A DNA stretch of 64,000 nt from Stomorhina lunata (Eukaryota; Arthropoda; Insecta; Diptera; Rhiniidae). The notes beneath the pieces were generated by a model. It did not search any database and was not told where the DNA came from. It saw only the letters and a list, made by a program, of their open reading frames with translations. The translations under genes were made by a program, and so were the position numbers. The DNA lies in contig OW121740.1 in NCBI GenBank assembly GCA_933228675.1, forward strand, positions 31,892,632 through 31,956,631. The letters are read 5' to 3'. This document shows positions 11,743 through 23,164 of this stretch, in pieces; position 1 is the first letter of the stretch, and the number at the start of each line of letters is the position of its first letter.

Positions 11743-12622
11743 ATAATGGTGTCAATTTTTTAATAAATTTTTTAAATTTATATACATATTTCAACTAATG
11801 CAGTTGAATTGTTATTACAAAATATATGCAGTAGAGCTAACGAATTTTCAATTTAAATGTGGTCCACATTTCTTTAGTACACTTCTATTGCCAAATTCTT
11901 TACATGTTAAAATTGTAAAATTTCAAATTCACTATTTCCATTATCCATCACACGCAACAAATAGAAGGAGTTGCTATTCTATTTGTAAATATAAAATTGT
12001 TTATCCTTTCAATTGCTCGAAGAATTTTAATTAGAATTTCATTTTGAATATCTATTAAAACTGTTTATAACCCTTTGAATTTAAATTGGTTGTTTAACAA
12101 TTTAAAAACCATTAAAATGGTTTTAATTAGACCGTAGAATTGTCTTATTGAATGTAAAAAATTTATAAGGAAATATAAAATGATTGAAGTAATTAAATTT
12201 TCATTAAAATGTTACAAAAATTTTTGGTTAGCTTTGTTGTAGGTTAACACCATCATTTGAGCATCCACAAAAAAATTTGTGTTTGTTACTTTAACACAAA
12301 ATACCTACCTAGACCGTTTTAAGACAAATTTAAAGAATTTTTAAGCCATATTTACAGAATTTATTCTCAATGATAGATGGCGTTCCTAAACTTATGGATT
12401 ACCATATAGAAAATGTCATAAAATCGCTTTCATTTTATTAAAACAGGACAAAAAAAAGTAATGTAATTATAAATTTTGTCAAAAAATCTATTAAATGTTT
12501 ATAAGTCTGATAAAAATATAGTTTAACAGATTTGACGATTTTGTGTTTTCTATTATTTGTTGATAGATAGATACAGTATTTAAATTATGAAAATTTCAAT
12601 TGCTGGTATCATACAAAAGCGA
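11743..12622. other. AT-rich unannotated stretch
   Basis: Contains a plus-strand frame at 11798-12034 without recognisable features. No shared repeat seen. Confidence 0.5.
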
Positions 12623-12980
12623 TTAACCTTCATCTGCTCTTTGCGTAGAAAACTACGCAAACGCTACACAATTTCTCTGTTCTTTTTGGAAGTGCTAGCT
12701 TTAAGTAAACAAAATTTATTGACCTTGTAAGAAACATGATTTTAAATAATTTAAGTCATTTTTTACTCTGAAATTTTCTTTTTTATGCATTGGATCAAAA
12801 AAGTTACGTTATCTACCCTCTCATTCACTCATCTACCAAATATATATAACTTACTTTTTCTTAACAGTTTTCTTCCAGAGTTTTTAAAATTTTCTACCAA
12901 AAACTATAAAAAATATTGCATGTGTAGAAAACTACGCAAAGGTAGACACCATATTTTTTTCAGAAGCAGATGAAGGTTAA
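12623..12980. mobile_element. piggyBac-type MITE flanked by TTAA
   Basis: TTAA (12623-12626) is followed by CCTTCATCTGCT, and AGCAGATGAAGG (12965-12976) is followed by TTAA. This gives 12-bp perfect terminal inverted repeats and the TTAA target-site duplication that defines piggyBac-type elements. The 350-bp body has no transposase. Just inside the left end is a palindrome TTTGCGTAG/CTACGCAAA, and GTAGAAAACTACGCAAAG occurs again near the right end, a subterminal repeat that could serve transposase binding (inference). Confidence 0.8.
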
Positions 12981-13245
12981 TTTAATACGCTTAAAGTCCG
13001 ACTACAGCTTGACGTTAAGATCGATGAACTGATCGAAATTCCTACGACGCTCTACTAAAGGTACGGTCAGACTCATTAAACATTTAAATCAAATATTTTG
13101 AGTAAAATATTGTCAAAACAATATAATAAAAAATTTGTGGTCACACTTGCACATTTATTTGATGATTTTTATCTGACAAAATACAGAAAAAATACGTTCA
13201 AAGTATAAACAAAAAAAAACAGGTTTTATTTATGGTCACACTGAA

Positions 13246-13520
13246 GATTAAGGTACAGGGCCAATACACGCGGCATGCGGCTGCGGGCGGTCGTAGTATT
13301 GCCAGTACATAAAATGTGCGCTTGTTTATAAAAATGTTCATATAAAAAAATATTTGAGTAGGATATAATTAAATCTGGCAGCACTAAAAAAATCTGCCGC
13401 GCGGAAAAGTAGAACAAAGTTCTACTTTTTTCCATTGCCGCTTGAAATTTGACAAATCAAAAAACAGCTGATAGCCGCCCGCAGCCGCTTGCCGCGTGCA
13501 TTGGCCTTCTACCTTTAAAT
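13246..13520. mobile_element. GC-rich foldback / inverted-repeat element
   Basis: GGCCAATACACGCGGCATGC at about 13258 continues into GGCTGCGGGCGG. It is mirrored at about 13472-13505 on the reverse strand with two mismatches over about 32 bp; the homology runs a further ~10 bp outward as AAGGTA. A second, inner inverted repeat GTAGAAC/GTTCTAC lies near 13408-13427. GC content of the arms is far above the surroundings, which suggests a recent or foreign origin. No open frame of note; probably a MITE, superfamily unknown. Confidence 0.6.
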
Positions 13521-13580
13521 ATTTTCCCAAAAAATATTTGATCAAATTTTTTCAAAACAAAATTGTGTATCAAGCAATTT

Positions 13581-13678
13581 GTTTCTCATATTTGATGTTG
13601 TTGTTTCTCAAATTTGATGTTGTTGTTTCTCAAATTTGATGTTGTTGTTTCTCATATTTGATGTTGTTGTTTCTGTTT
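13581..13678 (+). repeat. 22-bp minisatellite, four units
   Basis: Units TTTGATGTTGTTGTTTCTCA begin at 13591, 13613, 13635 and 13657, exactly 22 bp apart and almost identical. Confidence 0.95.
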
Positions 13679-14179
13679 GAGCATTCATGTGACTTTTTTT
13701 AGAAAGTTCTGAACTTTGTTCTACGATAGGTAAATTCTTTTCGCTCAATCTAAAGAAGAGACTTTAACTGGGCTATGGTGGGAGCACCGAGAAAACCTGA
13801 GCTAACATAGTTTTTGTTCAAAGAAAAACAAAAAACGCTGAATTTTTTAGAGCTTTTTTGATATCTCTTTAACTTTATCCGAGATTAAGTTATTTTCTTC
13901 TGCAGACTAAAACCAAGGTTATTTATCTTAATTAAATCGACATCAAGATTAAATGTGTGAAATTATATTCGATGCATGAGCTACTGACTTTGATGAGAAG
14001 CACATTTCAATACCTTTTTGATAACACATAGTATACATTTTTCTTAAAAACAATTACTAATCCTTAATATTTGGACTCTTCTCTATAGAACTGCATCATC
14101 AGACTTTTCGAAAGCTATGGTCTAAAATGGCTTTTTGAAGCTGAAATACTATAGTGCAGGGCACCAGTAATAATTTTTA
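13679..14179. other. AT-rich unannotated stretch
   Basis: No supported feature; may include further decayed parts of the LINE remnant that follows. Confidence 0.4.
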
Positions 14180-14530
14180 AGAGCACCATAAATTAATTAC
14201 GTGTACCATATATGTAGACTTAATAATAGAGTTGTATAGTAGAATTTTGTAATCTGGACTATGCTTAGAATGTTTACAAATAATTTAATTTAGGTCAGTT
14301 TGGCATCAATATCACTCTTTGACCTGAAACGTCTACCTAAGTGAATACCAAGGTATTTTACTTATGATTGATGGGGAATAGTTTAAATATTTATTTTATT
14401 AGTAATGTTATAAGAACCTAAAATGGCACTATCATCCGCAAATTTGGATGTGAATGAATTTATGTTTGTAGGCATATCAGAGCTTCTATAGGTTGCGGTG
14501 TACTTATGAAGTCTCCTTCTTTAAGTGGAA
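14180..14530 (-). pseudogene. Decayed jockey-like non-LTR reverse transcriptase
   Basis: Minus-strand translation around 14480-14410 gives SSDMPTNINSFTSKFADDSA, which holds the FADD catalytic box (motif C) in the SDMPT-context typical of jockey-clade LINEs. About 55 codons downstream of that should lie further RT sequence, but the frame instead jumps to VKYLGIHLGRRF at about 14340-14300, the family's KYLGMHLDRRL-type segment, so an internal deletion is implied. Further on, LYNSIIKSTYMVHVINLW resembles the conserved LYKxIIKPxWxYGIxLWG segment. Stops and frame changes are frequent, so the copy is dead. The clade call is by motif memory and is moderately sure. Confidence 0.65.
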
Positions 14531-14947
14531 ACTTACATTAGTTCAAATAGCTATCTTAAAGCTTAGATATATATTGATAGGGATTTTTTTTAAGTTATGA
14601 ATTAAATAATAGTAAACCATGGAGGAAACTATTTTAGGCGTAAGATAGCATTAAAAATAATTTTATATATTTTTACTGATTTTGTCAAATCTAGGTGTTT
14701 CTTTTTGGTTTCAATCTAGAATAGCCTTCACGCCTACTCGGATCTCAAATTTAATGGTTTTACTTCATTGCTAAGCCTGGACGTAGATCCACAATATCAT
14801 TTTATGTATTGAGACTAAATAAGATTTCAAGTGATTTACATAAAGTTTACCTTTTTCAGAATCTCTTCTTGCCTGTCCACCACTCTCATTTCTCAAAGGT
14901 GGTGTGACATCTAGTACTAAATTTTCAGATGTTCAGCTCTTGTATAG
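14531..14947. other. AT-rich stretch, possibly LINE remnant
   Basis: Lies where the upstream part of the RT gene would be, but I could not recognise RT motifs in it. Confidence 0.35.
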
Positions 14948-15715
14948 AATGTTGTAGGCGGGGTAGTGTACCGTGTTTCCGGGGGTAAATCATCATGTCA
15001 TTGTGATATGTTGCCGATGTTTATAGTAGCATGTTATGTGGGGGATAATGTTGTATGTAGCAGTCGGTATAAAGTACAGTGTTGTCTGGGGAGTAATATA
15101 GCCTATTGCCGGGGGTTAGTGTAGCATGTTATAGGGGGTAGTGAAGCACATTGCCAGCTGGTTATTGTACCTTTTTTATGACGAGTTAATGAAGCATGTT
15201 CTCGTAAGAGGGGTACACTACCCTCTATTACATATTGCATGGGGCGTGAAGCAATATTATATCTGGGGGCTAATGTGGCATGTTGTGTGGAGAATAATGT
15301 GACGTATCGAGGTGGACATAATGTACCGTGTTGTCTTTGGGGTAATAGAGCATGTTTGTTGTAGGGTAATAATATATTTGTATGCCGGGGGGTAATGCAA
15401 TAGGGGGTAGTGCAGCATATTGCCAGCTGGTTATTGTACCTTTTTTATGCCGGGGGTTAATGAAGCATGTTCTCGTAAGAGGGGTACACTACCCCCTCTG
15501 GGGGCTATTGTAGCATGTTGTGTGGAGGATAATGTGACGTATTGATGTGGAGATAATGTACCGTGTTGTCTTTGGGGTAATAGAGCATGTTTGTTGTAGG
15601 GTAATAATATATCTGGATGCCGCTCTGTAATACTAAGTGTTGCCGGGGGAATTTTGAAGATTGGTGTGGGGTTATTAGGATGCATGTTGTATGGGGGGTT
15701 ATGTAGCGTTTTTCC
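14948..15715 (-). repeat. G-rich degenerate minisatellite, about 24-bp unit
   Basis: Variants of GGGTAATGTAGCATGTTGTG follow one another at roughly 24-25 bp. Longer blocks are duplicated: the block with GCCAGCTGGTTATTGTACC at 15153 and 15422, and the block with GTACCGTGTTGTCTTTGGGG about 235 bp apart. The plus strand is strikingly G-rich. Because the unit is near a multiple of three, the minus strand stays open (15431-15685, 15505-15717) and reads as eight-residue periods such as TLSPHQYV and TLSSTQHA. No signal peptide, domain or conserved start supports a real protein, so I call it a repeat. Confidence 0.75.
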
Positions 15716-16379
15716 ATGACATTAATGTTTTGGAATGCACGTTTCGAGAATTTACTGATGTCCTGTTAAATATTGACAACGAATTAATAAAAAAGGGGTA
15801 GCAGTCAAAAATAAAGCTGATGCCTTTTACAAACAACTAAAGCTTCCATGTTTGAAAGGAATGCTACTTAAATGCAAAAAATGAATACTACCACAAGCAT
15901 AGATTTATGGACCAATTACGATCTGCGTTGAATATAAACCAAATAAACCATGAGCTATCATCGATGTAGCAAAACAATGATGAAGACATTTTGCGGCAAG
16001 TTTTCTTATAACCAAGTGATGCCTATAGCTTCCGCAGTCTCTTTGTTTTAACATCCGAATAGTTTAAGCTACAAAGTATTTTGTTTTAATTCCTTCGGAT
16101 GAAGAGACCTTAACGGAGTATCAGAACTTTCGGCACCTTCCTCGCGACCACATAGAAATTCAGAATTCACTTCTTTACCATTAAAAAGGTTGGTGCAGAT
16201 TTCCACAATATTTCAAAAGAGCTTGTTATTGTAAGCTTGATTATCATGAAACTTTATACTTGAATAGACTTTTTGATGCGAAAAATTACAAAAGTTTTGT
16301 CAGCAGCAATCCAACAACCCGTTTTTTTTTTTAATTCCCAAAAATTAACTTATTTAGTTTTTTATGAAAATTTATCTTA
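15716..16379. other. Unannotated stretch
   Basis: No gene, RNA or shared repeat recognised. Confidence 0.45.
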
Positions 16380-16660
16380 ATAATTCCTTTTTTTTGAGGT
16401 CAAATATCTCATTAACCATAGAAAATAAACCATATGTTTTTGTACATCTCAGCTAGCAGATTTCGTACATATAACAATATTTTATATCAGATCAATTTTC
16501 GAAAAAACCGAGTTGCCCTACTTTGAAGGCATTAGCTCCCATCCTGAAATTTTAAAGTTAAGCTCGAATACTCCCTTCAATAGCCATATGGAATTTCTTG
16601 ATAATCAAGCTTACCGTTTAAAAGATTTTCAATTATTTTTTTTCAACGCACTGTGTGTTG
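16380..16660 (+). repeat. Dispersed repeat E, copy 1
   Basis: Shares an ordered set of words with 25075-25380 in the same orientation: AATATCTCAT, GTACATCTC/GTATATCTC, GCAGA, ATTTTATATC(A/G)GATCAA, AATAGCCATATG, GATAATCAAG and TTACCGTTTAA. The two copies are diverged and gapped. Class unknown; old interspersed repeat. Confidence 0.6.
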
Positions 16661-17411
16661 TAGGGCTTCATAAGAACTGCCTTGACCGACCATAATAATT
16701 TTTAAGGTTTTGTTTTACAAAACCGCACATAAAAATTTATTTAATACATTATTAAGAAATTACAACAGACTGGCCGCGTTTAAAAATAACACAAGTATCC
16801 TCCCCCGCCATCTGCATCTATTTTCTAGCCATTACTTACGATTTTTTACTAGAGTTATAATTTTTTATATCAGCATTTATGAACCTAAAAGTTTAAATTA
16901 TTAAAGCATATTTTTTTATTGCAGAAAATTTTCACGATAGCCATTTGGTATTAAAATAAAAAAAATACTTATTTCAACCTTTCGCCCTTATGAAGCCAAC
17001 TTTATGATCTCTTTGTAAAGGTAGAATGAAGGAAATGCCCACACAAGTACGAGGATAAATAAAACCAAGGAAGTTTATTTTTGTATCGTTATGAATTATG
17101 CCACTAAGCTCTAAGTAAGAGAAATGCTGTTATAAGTTTGAGCTGATGATGTTAACGATAACTGATATATTGGAAAGATACTAGCCTTGTAATTTCAAAG
17201 TAACCTAAATTTAGGTGGTGTAATGATTTTGTATGGCTTACAATAATTTCGTACCAATATATTTGAGAATCGGTTCACTTTTGATCATAGGTCCCATATA
17301 GCCACTAACTAGGAATTAAGCTTATTTCTACTTCCACTGAATAATGAAATCTAGAGAAACTATAATCCGAATTTTATAATCAGACTTGATTTACTATTAT
17401 TTCTTATTTGC
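16661..17411. other. AT-rich unannotated stretch
   Basis: No supported feature; the short frame at 16710-16904 has no recognisable content. Confidence 0.45.
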
Positions 17412-19550
17412 TATACCCTTCACCACCATAGGAGGAAAAAGTATTATAAGTTTGTGCTCGTGTATGTAAGGCATAGAAATATTTGCCTTAGACCCAATTT
17501 TAGTATACCAATAGGCTAAGAATTACTTTCTAAGTCGATTTAGCGATGTCAGTCTGTCCGTCTGGCCGGACATCCATGTAAACCACGTAATCAAAGTACA
17601 GGTCGCAATTCTAAAGATAATTTGATGAAATTTGGCACAGATCATTTTTTTGATAATGGAACCATAACTATTGAAATTCGTCGAAATCGGTCTATTATTT
17701 ATAGTACCTCCCATAGGTCCCACTTCCCGGAATTGATATTTTGTCCACAAATATCAATATTTTTTCATGAAATTTAAAACAAATACTGCTTATGTAAACC
17801 AAAATCACTGTTAAAAATTTCGTTGAAATCGGTCTACATATGATTATAGCTCCTATACAAACTCTTCTGTCAAAACTCACTAAATGAGACAAAAATCGCT
17901 AAAACGCTCGTTAATCTGAAGATAATAAGAATTTTGAGTATATTTGTTACATACAGTAAGAATGTGGGGTATATTAAGATTGTCATTCCGTTTGTAATTT
18001 CCTTAATATTGGCTCAAAAGCTCAAAAACATTCTGAATCATTATAAAATTCTAAGACGATTAAGTGATGTCCGTCTGTCTGTCTGTCTGTCCGTCTGTCT
18101 GTCTGTCCGTCTGTCCGTCTGTATGTCTGTTGAAATCACGATAACGCCTAAACCAAAGAAGCTAGCTCACTGAAACCTAGCAAAAATATTCTTCATCTCT
18201 GAGAAAATGTTGGTATTAAAAATCGGTTAACATTTGACCATAGCTCCCGTATAAATTCGTCTAGGCTAATCGCTTATTTGTTAATAATTGACAAATTATA
18301 ACACCAATAATTATAATTTGGTATATAGAAGTTTTACATAAGCCCTAGGCAGCATGTAGAATTTCATCAAAATCGGTTCATATTTAGCCATAGTTCCCAT
18401 ACAAAAAACTTACGGAAACAACGTAAATTTGACCTAAAATACACTTAAATGCCAATAAATCTAAAAGTATAACAGATATAATCACTAAATTTGGCACAAG
18501 TCTTATGTCAATTCCAGCTAGTGTGCAAAATTTTGTCACAATCGGTCATCATTTGACCATAGCTCCCATATAAAAAACTTATGAAAACACAAAAATTCAA
18601 AAAGATGTCCGTCTGTTCGTCAGATAAAAGCGTAATAGCTCCTTAACTACATGCAGTAGAAAAACTAAATTAAGCGCAAGGAAGTCTTATGACAATGCCA
18701 GCCAGTGTGCAAAATTTTGGTACAATTGATTACCATTTGACCATAGCTCCCATATAAAAAACTTATGGAAAGACAAAAATACATAAAGAAAAGGGGTTTT
18801 TGTCCGTCTGTCCTTCTGATAAAAGCGCGATAGCGCTTTTGACAAAATCGGTTCACATTTAGTTAGGGCTCCCATATAACCCCGCCCCGGGAAACATATT
18901 AATGCTGATAAATTGAATACAATTTTAATAGCTATGACGATTAAATTTAAAATAGGGAAGTTTTATGAAACTTTTGATCAGTTTATCAGATTTTATAGGA
19001 ATCAGTTCGCACTTGACTATAGCATTCATATAAAAAACACTCCCGGATACCAAAAATTGTAGCAAAGGCCAGTTAAAAGCTATTAAATTAGAAACTATGA
19101 CAGCTATGGCCACTAAGATATTTTTAAATGTTAAACTATAAATACGGTTGAATTTAATCCAAAGATTTTAGCAACAATTAGCTTAGCGATTTTTTCAATT
19201 TTGGTCCACATTTTGAATTAGCTGCACCCTTGTAGATATATGAGATATGTTTCTAAATTTAACACAACTTGATGGTGGGTATATAAGATTCGGCACAACC
19301 GAATATAACACTTTTACTTGTTTCTGTAATAACTTTCATCAATCTGCTATATTTAAGGTAATCGGTCCACATTTGACCCTAGCTCTCATATAAGTCCAAA
19401 TGACGGAAACTGCTTAAATATAAAAGTTTTGGGAAAATGTTTGTATGATGGCAAATTTAGCAAATATTTTTCTTTATACAAGGAAAAGAACACCTTTGAC
19501 CTTAGTGGTGAAGGGTATCGTATGGTCAGGCTTGACCAACTATAGTACTT
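17412..19550 (+). mobile_element. HINE-like family A copy interrupted by a family B copy
   Basis: Family A starts at 17412 (TATACCCTTCACCACCATAG) and runs normally to about 17948, including AGTCGATTTAGCGATGTC and a CCGTCTGGCC microsatellite. It resumes at about 19324 (ATCGGTCCACATTTGACCCT) and continues to GTGAAGGGTATCGTATGG and the hairpin. The intervening sequence is a family B copy. The A terminus stops at ACTATAGTACTTT, and the next family A copy begins at once, giving a head-to-tail pair. Confidence 0.85.
17949..19323 (+). mobile_element. HINE-like family B inserted in family A
   Basis: The extreme 5' end is shortened (AGAATGTGGGGTATATTAAG instead of the full subterminal repeat). Then come ATTGTCATTCCGTTTG, a 60-bp GTCTGTCCGTCT microsatellite, the AACGCCTAAAC block, and the usual ladder of TTTGACCATAGCTCCCATA motifs. 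The 3' end is intact: TTGATGGTGGGTATATAAG, the hairpin ATTCGGC/ACCGAAT and CTTTTACTTGTTTC. Position inside family A shows that B was active after that A copy had settled. Confidence 0.88.
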
Positions 19551-20350
19551 TTTATACCCTTCACCACCATAGGTGGAAAGGGTATTATAAGTTTGTGCTG
19601 ATGTATTTAACGCATATAAATATTTGTCTTAGACCCACCTTTTAGTACACCAATAGGCTTAGAATCACTTTCTCAGTCGATTTAGCGATGTCAGTCCGTC
19701 CGTCCGTCTGGCTGGACCCCCATGTAAACCTTGTAATCAAACTACAGGTCGCAATTCTAAAGATTATTTGATGAAATTTGGCACGGATCATTTTTTTGAT
19801 AATGGAACCATGGCTATTGAAATTCGTCAAAATCGGTCTATTATTTATGGTACCTCCCATAGGCCCCACTTCCCGGAATTAATATATTGGCCACAAATAT
19901 CAATATTTTTTCATGAAATTTAAATTTTATACTGCTTATGTAAACTTAAATCACTGTACCAAATGTTGTTGAAATCGGTCCACATTTGACCATAGCTCCC
20001 ATATAAACTCTTCTTTAAAAACGTACTAAATGAGACAAAAATCTCTAAAACGCTCGTAAATCTAAAGATAATGAAAATTTTTAGTTTATTTTTGCACACG
20101 TAATTTTTGTAACAACTGTAATCAATTTGCCAAATTTTGAGATAATCGGTCCACATTTCACCCTAGCTCTCATATAAGTCCAAATGACGGAAACAGCTTA
20201 AATATATAAGTTTTAAGAAAATGCTTGTATGATGGCAAAATTTAGCAAATATTTGTCTTTATACAGGAAAAATAACACCTTTGACCTAAGTGGTGAAGCG
20301 TATCGTATGGTCGGGCTAGACCGACTATAGCGCTTTCTTACCTGTTTTTA
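19551..20350 (+). mobile_element. HINE-like family A, complete copy
   Basis: Begins TATACCCTTCACCACCATAG and ends with GTGGTGAAGCGTATCG, the hairpin GTCGGGCTAGACCGAC and CTTTCTTACCTGTTTTT. All landmarks are present in order. It abuts the preceding A copy head to tail, an arrangement known for HINE elements. Confidence 0.92.
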
Positions 20351-21105
20351 TACAAGACGTAGAGCTCCAAGGCATGTTAATGCTTGTCAATTGTCGATGA
20401 CCTGGATAAAAATAGCGGAAATACCTATAATTTGTAATTTAATAATTTTGTATTTGTATATTTGGAATAAAAAATTAATATTTTTGTTATACTTTAACAA
20501 AAGAAAAAATATTGAAACGAAAAACCTTAAATACACTACTTCTATGATTTCTCATTGATTTGTTTGGCTCTAGGCCAAAAAATATTGGTATTTTTAAACA
20601 CAAACTGTCCTCTATACTCATAGTTAATGACGCCTTTTGCTCAATTCATTTATAACCTCCAAATTACTATTCTTTAAATAATTTTTAAATACGCAATAAA
20701 ATATTTTATAAAGTTGTCGAAATATAAAAATTAAAGAACCATAAGAACACCGAAAAATTATATCGTCCCATGTGTGAAAACGCAAATTAACAACAATATT
20801 AAATTTCGTACGTGTTGCGAATCTACAAAAAAAACGATAAAACATTTTTTGGTTTTTGAGCAGATATAAATAGAAATAAGTAAGGTTAGAAATTGTTAAC
20901 AAAGAAAACTGCCACAAGGGTTTGGCTTTGCTTTCAGTAACTGAATATTAAATAAAATACACCGAACTCTAAATATATTTGTACAAGTAAATGGTTTGCT
21001 TTGGCTGATATACTTTACGTTATAGAATTAATGAGAACTTTAGGAATACAAAAACAAGGAAAAACGTGAATGAATAGTACCATAGATTTAACTGAGTAAT
21101 ACAAA
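20351..21105. other. AT-rich unannotated stretch
   Basis: A minus-strand frame at 20624-20917 (97 codons) is open. Its composition is ordinary for AT-rich non-coding DNA and no motif is visible; I do not call it a gene. Confidence 0.5.
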
Positions 21106-21155
21106 ACAAGTAAGTGTGCTACATTGGTCTGTGCCGAATCTTATATACCCACCAT
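21106..21155 (-). mobile_element. HINE-like family B, terminal fragment
   Basis: Only the 3' terminus in minus orientation is recognisable: AACAAGTAAGTGTGCTACAT, TCTGTGCCGAATCTTATATA and CCCACCATCG. The sequence to the right does not follow the normal family B body, so this may be a sister subfamily or a truncated copy. Confidence 0.7.
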
Positions 21156-21619
21156 CGCATACCTCCGAGGGATACTATTATAAATCTTTTCTGTACTATA
21201 TCTGTGACTTGGTGCTAAAAGGGATAATGCAAATTTGTTGCTGTTTGCATTGGATTCCCTATTTTATTAAGCTCCAACAGCTAATCTCTAACCTAACTCA
21301 AAACGGTTTATAAGGGTATTTGATGATAATGTTACTATGAACATATATGGGCAATAAAAACTTTAAATCAAATTTTCTCAAAACTATTTTCTTCGACATT
21401 GGCCCTTTTAACACCAAGCCACAGATATTTGGTCGTCAAAGCTATAATAGGTCGTATAATATTTACCGCTTATTTGACTTTTAATGACTTTCATCGTATT
21501 TGTGATCTGGATAGAATTTTTATCTATTAATCGCTACTGAATCTTAACAAAATCACTCCATTTTCTAGGAGGGCATCGCTTCAAAAAATTACGACCTTCA
21601 CAACTTAACATTTTATCCA
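21156..21619. other. Possible HINE sister-family body
   Basis: Lies directly inside the family B-like terminus and has loosely similar phrases (GGTCGTCAAAGCTATAATAG), but I could not align it with confidence. Confidence 0.35.
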
Positions 21620-22225
21620 GACATAGGCAGCACATACCACCAGAGGCCGAAGACTTTTTATAATATCCGTAAATATCACGATTATTAATAAAACTCGTGA
21701 AAATGAGTATTAAAGGCATTTAGTTCAAATTTGGATGTTAGCAAAGTCGGTTGGTACCGCTTTCTTAAAGAAAATACAAAAACAAAATACACAAGAAACA
21801 AAATCAAAATCCAAAATAAAAAAAAATATATTCTCAAACATTGTTGTCTCGAAATTACTATTTTTGTAAACATTGCTTGAAATAAATGTTACCGAATTGG
21901 GAATATTTTTTGAAACAGAAATAAATTCAAATATTAAACAATTTTAGATTATTTTCGATAAAACTTATTTTTTATAGAAAAAATTAATTTTTAATAGAAA
22001 ATTTTTCGAATATTCTGTGAAAATATGCGAAAATATGCAAAAAAAAATATTTTTGTATAGAAAAATACAACTTTTTTTCCAAAGAAAAATCGTCGATACA
22101 AATATTTTTCTACAAAAAAGTTTTCGATAGATATATTTTTCTATAGAAAATTTTTTTAAAAAATGTTTGATATACAAATTTTCTATAGAACAATTTTTGA
22201 TAAAAAAAAACTTTTCTATAAAAAA
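21620..22225 (+). mobile_element. Composite repeat copy II (C block plus decayed minisatellite)
   Basis: The C block begins GGCAGCACATACCACCAGAG and shares the minus-strand ORF (21685-21873, starting MFTKI) with copies I and III. It is followed by decayed TTTTCTATAGAAAATTTTT units to about 22225. The exon-like ORF is absent. A family A copy in minus orientation starts directly after. Confidence 0.7.
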
Positions 22226-22226
22226 A

Positions 22227-22764
22227 ACAAGTAGGAAAGTGCTATAGTCGGTCAAGCCCGACCATACGATACTCTTCACCACTAAGGTCAAAGGTGTTAT
22301 TTTTCCTGTATAAAGACAAATATTTGCTAAATTTTTCCATCATACAAACATTTTCTCAAAACTTATATATTTAAGCTGTTTTCGTCATTTGGACTTATAT
22401 GAGGGTTAGGGTCAAATGTGGACCGATTATCTCGAAATTTAGAAAATTGATTACAGTTGTTACAAAAATTATGTATGCAAAAAATTCCCATTATCTTCAG
22501 ATTTACGAGCGTTGTAGTGATTTTTGTCTCAAAACGCACTAAGCGTTTTCAAAGAAAAGTTTGTAAGGGAGCTATGGTCAAGTATGAACCGATTTTAACG
22601 AAATTTGGTGGAGTGATTTAAGCTTACATAAGCAATATTTGATTTAAATTTCATGAAAAAATATTGATAAATCTAAATAAATCTACACAGAAAGTGATTC
22701 TAAGCCTATTGGTATACTAAAAGGTGGGTCTAAGACAAATATTTCCATGCGTTACATAGGGTAT
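22227..22764 (-). mobile_element. HINE-like family A with internal deletion
   Basis: Opens AAACAAGTAGGAAAGTGCTA with the GTCGGTCAAGCCCGACC hairpin and runs normally to GAAAAAATATTGATAAATC near 22675. It then jumps to the outer part (CAGAAAGTGATTCTAAGCC), losing the microsatellite region. It ends TTACATAGGGTATA, with the outermost repeat shortened. Confidence 0.85.
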
Positions 22765-22885
22765 AATTATTGATAAAAATTGTCTATGTTAAAATTTTTG
22801 ATAAAAAAAAAATTTTAATAAAAATTTTTCTATAAAAAAATTGTTGATAAAGAAATTTTCTTTAAAAAAATTTGTTATTAATGTG
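22765..22885. repeat. Decayed palindromic minisatellite fragment
   Basis: A few degenerate AATTTTTCTATAAAAAAATT units follow the family A copy. They probably continue the array at 21960-22225 that the A copy interrupted. Confidence 0.55.
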
Positions 22886-22893
22886 TATATGGG

Positions 22894-23008
22894 TTTATAT
22901 AACTCAAGCGGCTGACGATTGAGTTAAATTTGCATATATTTTGTTTTTGTTAAAACAACAAAAGACATGTAAATTTCACTACATCGTCAGCCGCTTGAGT
23001 TATATAAA
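22894..23008. mobile_element. Small foldback with perfect 26-bp arms
   Basis: The arms 22894-22919 and 22983-23008 (outer words TTTATATAACTCAAGCGG and CCGCTTGAGTTATATAAA) are perfectly complementary and separated by 63 bp. Weak complementarity (AAATTT) continues inward. Likely a tiny MITE; no target-site duplication could be fixed. Confidence 0.7.
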
Positions 23009-23164
23009 TCTGATATAAAACATTTAAAAAAAATGGAGTCAAAACGTTTTTAATATACCTATTTTAGGTAAAAGTATAAAAAACGGCAACTCTGCCGAAG
23101 ATTTTTTTGTTCTGTTCTCTTTGTGCCGACCTCTGGTTGTATTGGTCTTAGGCAAACCTATTAG

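Noticed and set aside
20624..20917. 97-codon minus-strand ORF
   Set aside because: Ordinary composition for AT-rich DNA, no recognisable domain, no neighbouring exon or splice pattern.
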